In this document: positions 22,132 through 33,645 of the stretch, piece after piece
How the letters are laid out: the number at the start of each line of letters is the position of its first letter
How positions within the stretch are numbered: the first letter of the stretch is position 1
From: Leucocoprinus leucothites
Lineage: Eukaryota > Basidiomycota > Agaricomycetes > Agaricales > Agaricaceae
DNA: 64,000 bases
Direction of reading: 5' to 3'
NCBI GenBank assembly: GCA_013368445.1
Contig: JAACJO010000001.1
Coordinates: 1,860,001 to 1,924,000, forward strand
Notes under the pieces: generated by a model
What the model saw: only the letters and a program-made list of their open reading frames with translations
Told to the model about the DNA's origin: nothing
Databases searched by the model: none
Translations under genes and position numbers: made by a program

Positions 22132-24331
22132 TTAAGCCACGACATCGGCATTACTGAAACTACTCCGTCGACGCCTGACGCTTCTCAGGTTTGGTCGTTC
22201 AGATTTGGATGTCGCACTGACCACGGCAGTGTTGTTGACCCAGCCACCTTCATCAGGTTTCCCTCCTGTTTTGAGTGGTGTGGTTCCCGTTACTTCACTC
22301 ATTGATGAAGTATGATGGGGACGCTTAGAGGGTATCAGGGTAGGGAGTCGGGAAGGTATGGGTGATGGAGGGGCGCGTATCCCAGTTTGTTTTGATGTAG
22401 CTATCGCTGCGGCGCGGGCAGCGGCAGTTGTCCTTGTAGTCGCCAGTCGGGGGATCTTGTTGGACCCCTGTTTCGTTGTAGCAGCCTTGGCCGGTGATTC
22501 GGGTGTTGACGCTGCATTCGATGTAGCAGCGGTGCCTGCTCTACGGATATTAGCTGCCCCAGCTGTCGATCGGGTGACACGAGTCGGCCGTTGTTCTGAT
22601 GCTGTAACACCTCGAACGTTAGGCACTTTGGACAGGGTCTTTGATCTATTGCGAGTAGTGGGAGCCTTGATCGCTGGCAGAACATCATTTTCCTCCTCAT
22701 CCTCTTCGGTCTCCTCTGCTGTTCTCTTGGCCTTGGGTGTTTTCCGTGGCTGACCAGGAGGTGCAATTGCCTTTGCCTTTGCTGCTGCTGTAGCTATATG
22801 ACGACTAGGAGTGACGGGGGGTAAAGAAACAGTGTTCAGTGGTGGCGTGGTCGGTCTAACGTCCATTTCGTCATCTGTTTCTGCCGGCGGTGTTGCTGGT
22901 GTGACAATGGTAGACTTGATGGTCATCGCTTGTTGTCGCTTCATCTCATCGAGTGCGGACCATTTAACCCACTCCAGTTGCTTAAGGTACATGTACTGTT
23001 GCTGGGGTCCAACGACGCTCCCTGGTCGAACGATGCGCATGAACGCAATGGCCTCGTTCGCCGTAAATCCATATTTCCAAATGAGATACGCGCCAATAAG
23101 CGTCCCTGTTCTGCCAAGACCAGCTTTGCACTATCAGGTATTCAGGTTTGTCATCCTGTTTGCTATGATTGACCTGACTTACATGAACAGCGACAACTCC
23201 TCCTGATTCAACAACACGATCCGCGATGTCTATGAATGTCCGGACAATTTCATCAGTTGGATTTGTCCCATCATCAAAATACAGTTCCATGTGATCTATT
23301 CCGCGATCTAGGAAGGTATTTCGATCGTACAGCTCAGTGTTAAGGCGCACGACCAGTTTGATATTGCGTTTTTCGAAGTAATCCAGGCAGTTGAGAAAGG
23401 GAGTGGGCAATTTACGCTGCAGAGCGAGGTCTCTTGAGGTTACCGTTGTCGATGTTGGGTTTAATCCTGAGGTGGATGTCTTGCCTTCCTTTTCACGTTT
23501 GATCCAGTTGGTATCGACAGGTGAGGCGAACGCAATGAAATTTGGTGTTATCCAATTCCAGTCTCCGTTCTCGACCTTTTCGTAATACTCATAATCCTCG
23601 ACGCTGAATTCATTCATGTCACAAAGTCCATGTTGCATCGCTTTCCAGATACCCCATAGGCAGTCCTGAAGATTGAGGTTAAAGTCCGAGGGGCCTCGTC
23701 CAGCGTCCCTGAACGGCATGAATTCTAACTCGGCGACAGGATGGAATGCTTCCCATGGTGCACGTCGCTGAACGATCATCTGCAGAATAGGCCTATAAAC
23801 CATGGACTGCCAAGACAAGCCAAATACCTACAACATATAGCGCCATGAGTAACGCAGCATTGGCTTTCTTTCGTGGATCGTCGGATGAGTAGAGTACGAG
23901 CCGATGCTGGGCTAAATCTTTGTCCTACAGGGATCATGGGGATGCACGTGAGGAACACGAGGGGACGGCGTTGTGATAATGCACCTACCTCGAGAAGTTC
24001 GTGGATGTAGATGCATGCCTTGTACACCATGGCAATGTTGAGTGGCCCCCAGTCCTGAAAGAAGGAGAGATAAAGGAGCTGGTCGTCAACTGTAAAGTAG
24101 TAATATGCGGCGTTGTCGTCCGGGGATGCCGAAGGACCACCTCTGGGGCATGAGCGGATCTGCGGCTGGTTGCCTGGCTCTGCGGCAAGTCTGTTGAGGA
24201 CGTCAGGTTTGGGGGCCGGGTGGGGGAAGGTAGTGAAGTAAAGTCTAGAATCGGGTAAGTAGAAGTTGTTCTGGAGTCATAGGTACATACCTATCGCCGA
24301 AATGACACAGTGGCTCGCACTTGGGCGCCAT
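22132..24331 (-). CDS. CDC14: Cdc14 dual-specificity protein phosphatase
   Basis: Cdc14 reverses Cdk phosphorylation at mitotic exit and cytokinesis, and acts in nucleus, nucleolus and spindle. The N-terminal non-catalytic domain ([12 protein letters not shown] at about 15-26, [20 protein letters not shown]) and the catalytic domain are both present. The active-site loop [11 protein letters not shown] is split by an intron, followed by [20 protein letters not shown]. The Asp acid segment [12 protein letters not shown] is upstream. The last 280 residues or so are disordered, basic and Ser/Thr/Pro/Ala-rich, as in other fungi. The start used here ([17 protein letters not shown]) directly follows an acceptor-like ctcag, so one more 5' exon cannot be excluded. 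A minus-strand membrane-protein gene precedes it. Confidence 0.93.
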
Positions 24332-24594
24332 CTGAGAATACGAGACGATGGTTAGCGCGTGGAGGGACAGGAGTTGGCGGAAAGAGACAAAAGACGTGTT
24401 GTGGTTCTGTAGCGCCAGTCGAGTGACCCCTGGTTCAGTGGGAAAACGCGTGCACACGTGAGTTCTTTGTTTATTTGTGTATTCTCGATCACGATTGTTC
24501 CGAGCCCAATCTACGATTCGTAGGAGCTCGGAAACGGAACACAGAGCAGATCGACATCATAAATCAGTATTCCAGCTGTATCACAGGCCCGTAA

Positions 24595-25249
24595 CTACCA
24601 GTATGTATACTCCTCTACCACACAATATGCATCGTTGGGCCGACATGGCCAGTCATTTGAGTAGCTGCCTCTACCTCTTCCTGAGGCTGCTGCGTTTGCA
24701 CTGCTGGCTAGGCTGGAGCTTGCAGCGCCTTCACCCCGGAAACCACGCCATGCAACCAAGGCCGCTGCACCAATGCGGTCAGTTTGGGGCCGACTCTCCG
24801 TGTGCGACTGGAACTCACCGATCCAAAACAGAGCTATTCCACCAATCAAAATCATTTCTTGTTCCGTCTGAGAGAGAAATTCTGCCTCCCTCCTGTTATG
24901 CACCGTCACCCTACAGCAGCTTGAGTAAACTCTGACAAGCCCACATAGATAAGACTGACAGGACGATCAAAGAGGCAATAGCCAGAATAGCAACTGATGT
25001 TTGTGTCAAGTGGAATGCATCTGCCGACAGAAGTTGATTTCGAGGGCGAGTTAGGACAGCAGCGTTGGTTCCTCATCAGCTCTCTTCGACTTACACACTG
25101 AAGACATCAGCTTGGTTGCATAATGTCCAACAAAGAGTGTCATGGCAACTAAGCGCATAAAAATGACCGTCATGGATGGTACAATGCCAACTTGAAGGTC
25201 ACTCACCAATTGCGCCTGCGCGTATGGGGTTGTCACGAAATAGAGGCAT
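24595..25249 (-). CDS. Small membrane protein, three or four helices, unknown
   Basis: Five exons give a predicted protein of 148 residues. Hydrophobic segments lie at about 12-32 (AGAIVAMTLFVGHYATKLM), 41-62 (VAILAIASLIVLSVLSMW) and 82-98 (ILIGGIALFWIAALVAW). The tail is soluble and rich in Ser, Ala and Gly, and ends VVEEYTYW. I do not recognise a family. Its size and layout resemble a truncated MARVEL-type protein, and two MARVEL genes follow on the same strand. The frame I chose starts at the ATG 25249. A longer upstream frame reading MISITSALLCLYF gives a stop in the next exon and was set aside. Introns carry good donors, and the second has a ctaac branch site. Confidence 0.6.
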
Positions 25250-25552
25250 AGCAGGGCAGATGTAATACTGATCAAGGAAAGAGCGGGAGAGGACAGTTGT
25301 TAAAGAGCAGCTGAGTTGTATTGACTTGTGTATATCAAGAAGCGTTAACTACACGAGGCATGCACGTTGTCTACATGTGGCTTGCACCCGTTCTACGTCC
25401 ACAATAACAAACGAATCAAGTAAGGTCATGAATGGGTCATAATCGTGCATTGAAATTTGAGATCGCAACCGTTATATCAAGAAATTTCATCTGAGAGTCA
25501 GTAAAGAAAGATGTGTCTAATTTCAGATGGTACCATCCGCTTTTGCCTAGAC
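25250..25552. other. Intergenic between membrane-protein genes
   Basis: These 303 bases hold the promoter of the small membrane protein and the 3' end of the MARVEL gene. Nothing else is visible. Confidence 0.5.
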
Positions 25553-26711
25553 TCAAGCACTTGCGGCGATGGGGATTTGAGTAATAGTCGGCATTTGTCC
25601 GTTAGCGCCCGGTTGTACAACAATAGCCTGGCCAGGTTGTGCTTGAGTGTATGCAGAGCCGGGGTACTGAGCCATCATCGGATAACCTTGGTTTGTTCCT
25701 GCGTTAGTTGTATTGTAATATCCGGGAGCCTCGCCGAACCAGGGCAATTCTAGCGCGTTCGATATCTGAGTTGAGAAAGTGCCTTATAGAAAGAACAATA
25801 GAGAGCGCACCCCGGATCGGCTCACTCCAGATGTCAAAACGCCCGAATGCTTGAGCGCGAGAGACAAGGGTGACGAGTATGATCAGAGCAAAAGCATAGA
25901 GAACAAAGTTCATCCACGAGAAGGCCTGAATGACCTTCATTTCGCGACACCAACGTTGTGCAGACACTGGAAACCATCGAGTCAGCAATACAAATGAAAG
26001 CTCTGAGCCCAATTCAATGTACCTTGGCCAGTACGGGCTTCCATCGTTTGCCCGCCGAGGGCATCACATTGTTGATTGCCAATAACGTCGCTGTGTTCTC
26101 GAGTCAGTGTTATGTTCCTCAAGCCTGGTCCACTCCTCACGTTGCCCAGGCTCCCATTGCTGTCAAGGCTTGCTCAGCCGTACACACTAGTTAGGCGAGG
26201 GAATCGACTTACCGAGCCAAAGGACTCCCAAAATGAATAGCGCTACAGCTTCAGTTCGAGGTTGAGCCCATTGTATGCTACCTCAACCAGTAAATCAGGC
26301 AATTTATCGTAGTAGTTTGAGCCAGGACGTACAGTAAAAGGAACACAAATATCGTCAGCGCCGGAACCACAAGGGAGAAGATTATGAAGTCCCCTATGAT
26401 CTCGAACGTCAACTCGCCACCAAACGATGGGGAAGGAACAAAACGTACGGTGGAGATTTGGTAGAAACTCGCTAGCGAGATGGGCAGCTAGGCCTAAAAC
26501 TGCTCCTAAATGATCGAGATAAATATTATCAGAACAAAAACATTCATCTGAGCGGGCACTCGATGATCGTGGGGTACGAACCCGATAGTAAGAAAACGGA
26601 AACTAGTTTCAAATAGTGATCGGTGTATGGTTATATTAGTAGATTGACCTTGTTGAGCGTCGTTTACTCACTGTAGAAGGCAAGCCTGTGGTTTCCAAAT
26701 CGTACGGTCAT
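25553..26711 (-). CDS. MARVEL-domain tetraspan protein 1
   Basis: The spliced protein has 227 residues and the classical fungal MARVEL layout of four helices: about 9-32 (FYISVFLLSGAVLGLAAHLA), 42-60 (FIIFSLVVPALTIFVFLLL), 70-86 (AVALFILGVLWLAMGAW) and 126-147 (FSWMNFVLYAFALIILVTLV). A loop carries TDVIGNQQCDALGGQ and a second cysteine (RWC), likely a disulfide. After the fourth helix comes FGRFDIWSEPIRELPWFGEA, a motif I associate with this agaricomycete family. The tail is Gln/Pro/Gly/Ala-rich. MARVEL proteins organise membrane microdomains or vesicle traffic; in yeast the eisosome protein Nce102 is the best-known case. The role of this one is unknown. Exon joins are all in frame. An E-box core cacgtg lies about 125 bases upstream (26837-26842). 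Confidence 0.83.
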
Positions 26712-27383
26712 GAACAGTTGTAAGAATAGGTGTCACAGTGTTAGAGCAGTCCAGCCAAGATGAGAGTTTGAGGAGTGAACTGAATGCCTGCACAGGGCAA
26801 GGGTCAAGGCCCGAAAGTTGAATTTCCCGTTGATTGCACGTGACATCTTGTCATGCTGGGGTATGACGTAACAGGGAAACTGTTCAAACTGAGCTCAAGC
26901 CCACTGCCCAGATTCAAGACAAGCCTTTAAGCCTTAGGCTTTAAGCTTCAAAGCGGTTGCATCCTTGTTGTCAGGATCGGGAATGGTATAAACGCAAGGT
27001 AACAGCTATCATCACTTACACGGAAAGTCAAGGTATGTACTAATTATGCCCAATATGCCAATGCTTAGCGCTCAGTAGGCACGGGTCCATGTTCTCACTG
27101 AATTCGGAGCTGTTTTTATGACGCTTCCACTACCACTCTCGGCGAATCCAAGCTACTGGCGCCTTTACCTAGGATGTGGGGTGAAGTCAGCTCGGCTTAC
27201 AAATAAGATCTTTGCCTCCTCGTTCCACGAGTTATATATCGCAAAATAATGCCCTAGCTATCCAATACATAACAGAACTATTTATTTGTACATGAATCTA
27301 TCAACATTTCGTAGCGTTCGTGGGTGACGATAAATGCTGATCGTCAAATATCATTAGAATCATTACACGTGCATCCCTAGTGT
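26712..27383. other. Intergenic between the two MARVEL genes
   Basis: This is about 670 bases with no open frame that looks coding. It holds the promoter of MARVEL gene 1 (cacgtg at 26837-26842) and the 3' end of MARVEL gene 2. A short direct repetition of ttaagcc/ttaggctttaagctt occurs near 26925-26950. Confidence 0.5.
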
Positions 27384-28731
27384 TCATTGCCGGGGGCGCT
27401 TGAGGTCATTCGGATGCAGCATCAATCCATTGTCGATTTCGCTCATCAGTGACCTCGGGACCGTGCTTGAGCTTGACTTGCCCGATCGGCCAGAATCATG
27501 ACGGGTGGGCTTCTTTGACGGCGGTGGTGGAGGAAGGTTTGAACGTGTGCGTTTCTCCGACGCATATTCCCTATCCCCCCTCGAACGCGAGCTGCGATTC
27601 CTATGTGGAGATTCTGGGCTTGATTTTTCTTTCATCGGGGGTGGGGGAGGCTCCGCCCTGTTCGCAATGAAAGGCAAGATGCTAGAGCTGCTCGTCTTGG
27701 GTCGGTGACCTTGTTTCGAGTCGCCATAGGTATTAAACCAAGCGCAAGAGGTAACAGGACCATGCCACATGTGATCCTCGCCATTGCGGTGCCGCCTGAT
27801 CGCCAAAAATAAGAGCATAAGGCAGGCGAAAATAACTTGAACCTCGAGTTAGCATCACGCCCGCGGGAAACATTGCCTGATACATGCATAACGAAAATTC
27901 ACTTACCAAGGACAGCATTCATCAGGGCGAAAGCATTCAGGACACGATACATTGCCTGATACTGCTCCGTTCGGACTATCCAATACCAATTTAGGACATA
28001 TCAAGGACATATTGAGAGAATCACTTACAACTAGCAACCTCGGCGTCCAGAACAATTTGAGGGTTATCCGAGGTAAAACACTCGACGTCCGCATTCTGAG
28101 ATTCTGATGTTGTAAGGTATACTCCGAGGACTGATCGAGCCTGTCAGAGCCAAGATGCAGAGATGACGCACGAGGCAAGAGCTCACCTAGCCAGAAGACC
28201 CCTGCAAGTCCCAGACTTGCAAGTTCTATTCTCGTTGAAATCGGATTGCGTTCTTTGAGAAGAAAACTGAAGACCAAGCTGAATACATGGTTCGCATCAG
28301 CATCCGCCAAGGTTGACATGGCAGTTGTTACCAAAACGAACGCACAGCATCGTGAAGATAAATAGGCTTGCAACACAGACAAAAATCGCGAAAGGGACGA
28401 AGCGGGCTAGTATTTGAAAAGTAGTAAGTATCGTCGCATCTGAAAAATGCCCAACTCAAGAACGCACTGAGATCAGAAGCTGCCAAAACTTGTTGGAAAT
28501 GAGCTGCCATTGCCAAACAGATGACTGTGAACAGTAGCACAACCCCTAAAGACGAGGACGAGTGGCATATTCAATCAGCGCTCAATAACACTTCCAGACA
28601 CGGGCGATTTTCAACCACATACCATACAGGGCAGCCCGGATCGAGTTGAACAACGACGGCATACGGGACCTCGTACGCTGAGTGGTAGATTGCTGGTTGC
28701 GGCCAGAACGAGACGTGGTTTGTCGAGCCAT
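27384..28731 (-). CDS. MARVEL-domain tetraspan protein 2 with long basic Pro-rich tail
   Basis: The spliced protein has 316 residues. A basic Ser/Thr/Arg-rich N-terminus (first 30 residues) leads into four helices: about 33-51, 65-84, 98-115 and 155-179. The loop before the last helix holds ESQNADVECFTSDNPQ. After the helices comes HMWHGPVTSCAWFNTYG, then a 100-residue tail with proline runs (EPPPPPMKEK, NLPPPPPSKKP) and many Arg/Ser pairs, possibly a binding platform for SH3 or WW domains. The helix layout resembles its neighbour, MARVEL gene 1, but sequence identity is low. An internal intron uses an acceptor (cttctcaaag) that was needed to keep the frame. The function is unknown. Confidence 0.75.
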
Positions 28732-29144
28732 GATAAAGCACAAGCTGGATGAAAACAACGAGGCGATGGAGCGTGAAGCCCAGCAAGGGTACAGCGTGGC
28801 AGGAGGCCGCGATCAAACGAACAGGTGTTTGAATTTGGCCAATTCCCGAGCTGCTGACGGAACACAATGCACAGAATGCAAGGCCAGTAGCAAGGGCCAA
28901 TCCAAGAGAGCCCCGACGGGAAATTTTCCAGGCAGCCCGTAGAACCCCTTAATGTCCCCGTGCTACGGAGATATCAAACCTCGAGGCTCATGGCACAGCC
29001 ACTGTAAGTACGGAAATAGTAAACTGATCGAACCCCACATCGTGATTATCCGGTGTCCACTAATTACAACAAACGAGCACCAATTGCTCACACTCTCTGT
29101 CTCCTGTTACCACTAAGTAAGACGGGTTTCTAGGTCTGTCTCCT
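28732..29144. other. Intergenic: MARVEL 2 promoter and AACS 3' region
   Basis: This is about 410 bases between two minus-strand genes. An open frame on the minus strand overlaps the start of MARVEL gene 2 but has no recognisable content. Confidence 0.5.
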
Positions 29145-32100
29145 CTAAGCAACTTCCTGTCGGAGGGCTTCTCCGATATCCCTGTAAAATTCTAAACACT
29201 CCGGGTTGGACAACGTGGCAGGGTTGACACTTGATAGAGGCGCGCCATTGATGATCTATAAAGACGGTGAGGCCACCACAGTCTAAAAGTTAAGCATATG
29301 AACTAGAACAAACCTTCTTCACTAAGACTTCCACACGCTTACCGTTGAGGGTATAGGGAATGTCAGGGACTTGGATAACCTTGTTGGATATGAACATTGC
29401 CTTTAGTTTCAACGGTCGAAAGAATAAACACATACTCGAGCTGGAACGTGTCGTGGACTTCTCCTTACCCGAATCTCTCCCTTAATTCTCTTCTCAAGGT
29501 CGTCTGACAGTGTTTGGCCAGGGGAAAGCTTAACAAAAAGAACAACGCGCTCATCCACTCCACGATCAATCTTCTGCCCCACAGCCAAAGCATCCACGAG
29601 GGAGATTTCGGACTTGGAAACATTAGAAAAGCAAACATCAAGAACGTCGTATATCTCGGATGAGCCAAAGCGGATCCCCCCTGGGTTTCTAACAGTAATC
29701 GGTCAGCTGATGAGCACCTCGGGGGCAATGCCACTGTCGCCGTTGCGGGTGGGAGAGTAAGTACTCACAAGACACCATCCGAGCGGCCAAGCATGATAAG
29801 CCCCCCTCCATTTCCGGATTTCGAACGCGTGATGATAATATGATCACCGTGGTCTTGTGAGTGATAGATTAAACATCAACTCGATGGCGGAATGATGAGA
29901 AAGGCTCACACCATACGCCTTCGTATTCAGTAAAGTAAGCTTGCTGAAACCTTGCATTGGCTGCGGCCACATTTTCGTCGCTTCCAAAACCGGGAAGTGG
30001 CCAAAACCCGAGTGGCATACACGGGAACGACTTCACGCACACCAACTCTCCTTCCTCGTCGGGAGGGTTTTGTTTTCCCATCGGTGAGAAGCTTTCGATG
30101 GCCATGCCAAGCATTCGACATTGTATTTCGCCTCGATGCACAGGAAGTGCCGTGTTCATTCCAGCAAATAGAGAACAGATGTCAGTGCCCCCTAGAATAC
30201 ACTAAATTTGAGTTGACATCTTCAGACCAAGCATAATTACCTGTAATAGAGCCCAATAAACAATTGGGGTGGATATGTTCATAGACAAAGTCGAAGAGTG
30301 GCGGCGCTAATGGAGAGCCAGTGGAATAGATGTGGCGTAAGGTGTTAAGTTTATGATGTTCCCGCGGCCGATACACCTTCTGTTATTCCAGACACGGCAA
30401 AGAAGCAGCAGGTTTGTCAGCAATAGGAAATCCACGTATCAAGGTTCGAGAACGGAGAATTTAGGTACTTAAGAGAACCACTTACCGAAAGTTGGTCAAG
30501 ATATTTGGCACTAGTTCCAAAAATAGTTATGCCAAGGTCATCGACGAGCTTCCATAGCAGGCTTGGGTCACGCAGTGGACTACCGTCGTACAGAACGAGT
30601 GAGCTTCCTGAGCTCAAGCCGCCCACGAGAAAGTTCCACATCATCCAACCCCTGTATGACAAGAGATTCATGAGCACTCAAACCATATGGGACCTCGAAC
30701 AGCTGAGGAAGCATGGAATTCAGGACGAACGTAGTAGTGTAGTAGAAGAAGACATCTTCTGGCTGTAAATCGCCGCATATGGAGAATTCCTTCTTTGCTT
30801 GGATGAGCATTCCCCCCGCCCGGTGGACAATGGGCCTAGAAGAGTTATATTATGACTGAGCACACCGGTGCCCGTGAGAGGCTTGATGGTGACGCACTTG
30901 GGTTTTCCAGTGGTGCCGCTACTGAAGAGGATCCAAAGAGGTGCGTCAAAAGGAAGGCGCTCCCACTCTATCTCCCCTTGGGGAGTGAGACCTAATTTGC
31001 ATTTCCGACCTTCTTCCAGGAGCGCGTCCCATCCGAGCCATCCAAGCTGCCAATGTGATCGATCCTCGGGATGGGGTATAGTATGGATGATAACAACTTT
31101 CGGTGAATATCCCTTGTCTTTCGCGGCGAGGCCAGCGAGGAGCTGAGATAATTTGGGAAGATGCTGATGAACCTTCTGATTGTAACTGCAATGTACAGGT
31201 TAATGTGGCGAAGAAAATTTCTCTGATGAGCTCATAACGAATCTGAGATTGGTCGAATAAGCTGGAACCAACACTTACACAACTGCGTCAACTGCAAATA
31301 TGATCGTCGGTTTCACTTGCTCGAAGCTGTGGTAACATAGCCGAATATGTATATTAGTAAAAATAAAAAATTGGCGAGATAAAGTGTGTTAATCTCTACC
31401 GTTCTAGTACGCCTTCAGATGCAAAGTCGGCAGCAGCGCTTACCCAGATACCACCAATAGCCGTTGTGGCAAGACAAGCTGCGACATTTTCCTGAGCACA
31501 GTAAATGAATAAGCAAAGTTTATATCCACACCCGCAGCATGGTGGGTAATAAAGTGGTGGGACGTGAGAGGGTACTAGTGGAGTTTGGAATGCAGGTACT
31601 CACGATGCAGTTGGATGAATATGCTGCAACGCGGTCCCCAGGCCGAACACCGTGCTGAAGCAAGGCAGAGACCAGAGCTGCAACAAGGTCATAAAGCTCA
31701 GCATACGAGCACTGACGTATGCGGGGGACGGAGTGCGCAGAAGTCGGCTCAGCTATGACGGCATGCCGAGAAGTTAGCCAAGGGAGAAGCGCTCAGTGGA
31801 GACCCCCACGAAGACTGACTGGCTTGGATAAGGGCAGTCTTGGTCTTGGAACGGCAGTGCAACATGTTCTCCGCCCAGTTAAGACGCGCATCTTGGAACC
31901 TGAAACGTGCATCAGAAGGCGTTGAGCCTCTGTGATCATTCACTACCAATAGTGACTGACCAAGGTGGATTGGATGAGAGAAGCGCTGAGTTATCAACGA
32001 CGTGATCGCCCTTGTGGCCGATAATGTTGGTCCGATCCCAAACAAGGCCCCAGAATTTGTCTATGTTATTGGTTGACCAGGTATAGAGATCATGATAGTC

Positions 32101-32205
32101 GCGTAAATTAGTGGGGTAAGAATGGTTAACGGACTCGAGAAAACGGAATGTCGGAGAGACTCCGGGGTTGGAGGGCTGATAGAGGGGAGTATTTCCTTCA
32201 GGCAT
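29145..32205 (-). CDS. AACS: Acetoacetyl-CoA synthetase (acetoacetate-CoA ligase)
   Basis: This cytosolic adenylate-forming enzyme activates acetoacetate to acetoacetyl-CoA for sterol and fatty-acid synthesis. The N-terminal domain is typical of AACS rather than acetyl-CoA synthetase ([32 protein letters not shown]). The adenylate motif is [46 protein letters not shown] residues and [17 protein letters not shown] follow. The C-terminal hinge and lysine region reads [20 protein letters not shown], and the AACS-specific end is [19 protein letters not shown]. The gene has more than ten short introns. I used the ATG at 32205 ([15 protein letters not shown]). The frame is open further upstream, so a longer N-terminus is possible. 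Confidence 0.93.
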
Positions 32206-32562
32206 ACCAGAGTGAGTGTTCGGTTTGAAGATGGAGGCCACCAAGTGCCACCGTCTGAAAGTAATGGAGGGCGGTGGGCCAAGTGGGTGACACGCTCTTC
32301 CACCGGTGCGGGAACGAGACCGGAATAGAAATTGTGCAATTGGGAGATACAATAATAAATATTTCTATAAACGCACGTTCGATTGATTAACAGATCTCGA
32401 TCTCCACCCGTTTATCTTAGCTTAGCCAAGCTCGCCAAGAGTAGCTGGGCCCAACCACTTTAAATTCCCCCGTTACCCTTCGCTCCTTTTCCCCATCCCG
32501 TTGTCTGCCTTCGCTCTTGCCTCTTGCAATCGAGCATATTTTCTCATTTCCTTCTATCAGCC
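32206..32562. promoter_or_regulatory. Divergent promoter region, AACS and orphan gene
   Basis: This is about 357 bases between divergent starts. The side next to the orphan gene is rich in pyrimidines (cttttcccc, ctcttgcctcttgc), a common feature of strong fungal promoters near transcription starts. Confidence 0.4.
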
Positions 32563-33163
32563 ATGGACAGAATTCTTTCACCACACTCTCCCGAGGCTGC
32601 TGCCCACAACCACCTCCAGTGAGTAAAAAAAAAAGGCTTTATCAACGAACCACCTCTTATATTTATCTATCTCTTCCCAGAGAAAATTGGTTCTCCTGGG
32701 ACCTAGACAGTATCAACGAGTCTCTTGTCTCGAATTGCTCCTCCTACTCTGCCTTTGACCGCTACATCAGCGGTGCCGACCTCTACATCCTCCCAAACAC
32801 GCAAGCAGAGCTAGAGAACCTTCTGTATGCATGACTCATCCAAAATTCTCTGACCCGCTGACTCATATCGCTCTCAGCAAAAGCTATGCATATGACGCTA
32901 TTCATAATGCGATAGCGACAAGTCGTTCTTCCCTTCAGCCGGGCGGATACAGCAGGGTACGTGTCAGATTGGCATGCGTGGAGCTGGGTGTGAGGCTGAC
33001 GACGAGGGGCTTCCAGGTGTGCACTCTTGCCGAAAAATCAATTCGTGATATTCTGGAGTCGAACGACAATGTCAACTTCCTCCTCGGCCTTCATCGGCAC
33101 GATAACAAAAATCAATCCAATGGCCATGACCGCAAGTCAACACAGCGGATTTCGACCAAATGA
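32563..33163 (+). CDS. Small hypothetical protein, four exons
   Basis: A 141-residue protein is obtained by joining four exons with good splice sites. The first intron has donor gtgagt, with an A run just after it. The protein starts MDRILSPHSPEAAAHNHLQE and contains an acidic, aromatic middle (NWFSWDLDSINESLVSNCSS), a possible helical repeat region (ISGADLYILPNTQAELENLL), and a polar His/Asn/Lys-rich end. No signal peptide or membrane helix is seen. I do not recognise it. The pyrimidine-rich leader and the conserved phase at every junction argue that it is a real gene. It is divergent from AACS. Confidence 0.6.
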
Positions 33164-33645
33164 TCAGCCCGTCGTGATATTTTCCCATCGACTAATTATT
33201 CGACTGTTTGCATTCTCCACTCTTCGGCCGCAACACATACCCCACTTTGATGTGTTATAGTTGACTCGCCTTTCACATTACCTGTAGTATTGCAGATCAT
33301 GCCATTTTGTAAAAGTATTCATTCGTGTACAGTATTATGTCGACCATATTTTTAGACTTGCTCCTAACAAGTTTAAGCTATGAGCATAATCATTAATCAT
33401 TATGGCAGGCTTGTCTCGGTCACCGGGGAGTCCCGCCTTGCCGTGCCCTTCTGCTATTCTTCTCGAGAGCTCTAAACCTGTCATTCACCCATTAGGCAGG
33501 CTTGCGAACGTGCGCGATTTTCAGTTTCCAGCCGTCTCTAGTCCTCCTAGCCCTCCTATTCCAAGGCTCCAAGGCGCTTAAAGGGAGGTTCCTCGCAAGC
33601 GAGGCCTTTACTCCAAACCACTAGCACCCATCACTAGCTTGATTT
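33164..33645. other. Intergenic upstream of endopolyphosphatase
   Basis: This is about 480 bases. Just before the start codon a perfect hairpin-forming inverted repeat, cctcgc-aa-gcgagg, lies at 33591-33604. It is flanked by partly complementary aaagg and ccttt, so it could fold in the mRNA leader. Otherwise nothing is recognised. Confidence 0.5.

Noticed and set aside
22358..22753. 131-codon Ala/Val-rich frame on the plus strand
   Set aside because: It is antisense to the low-complexity basic tail of Cdc14.
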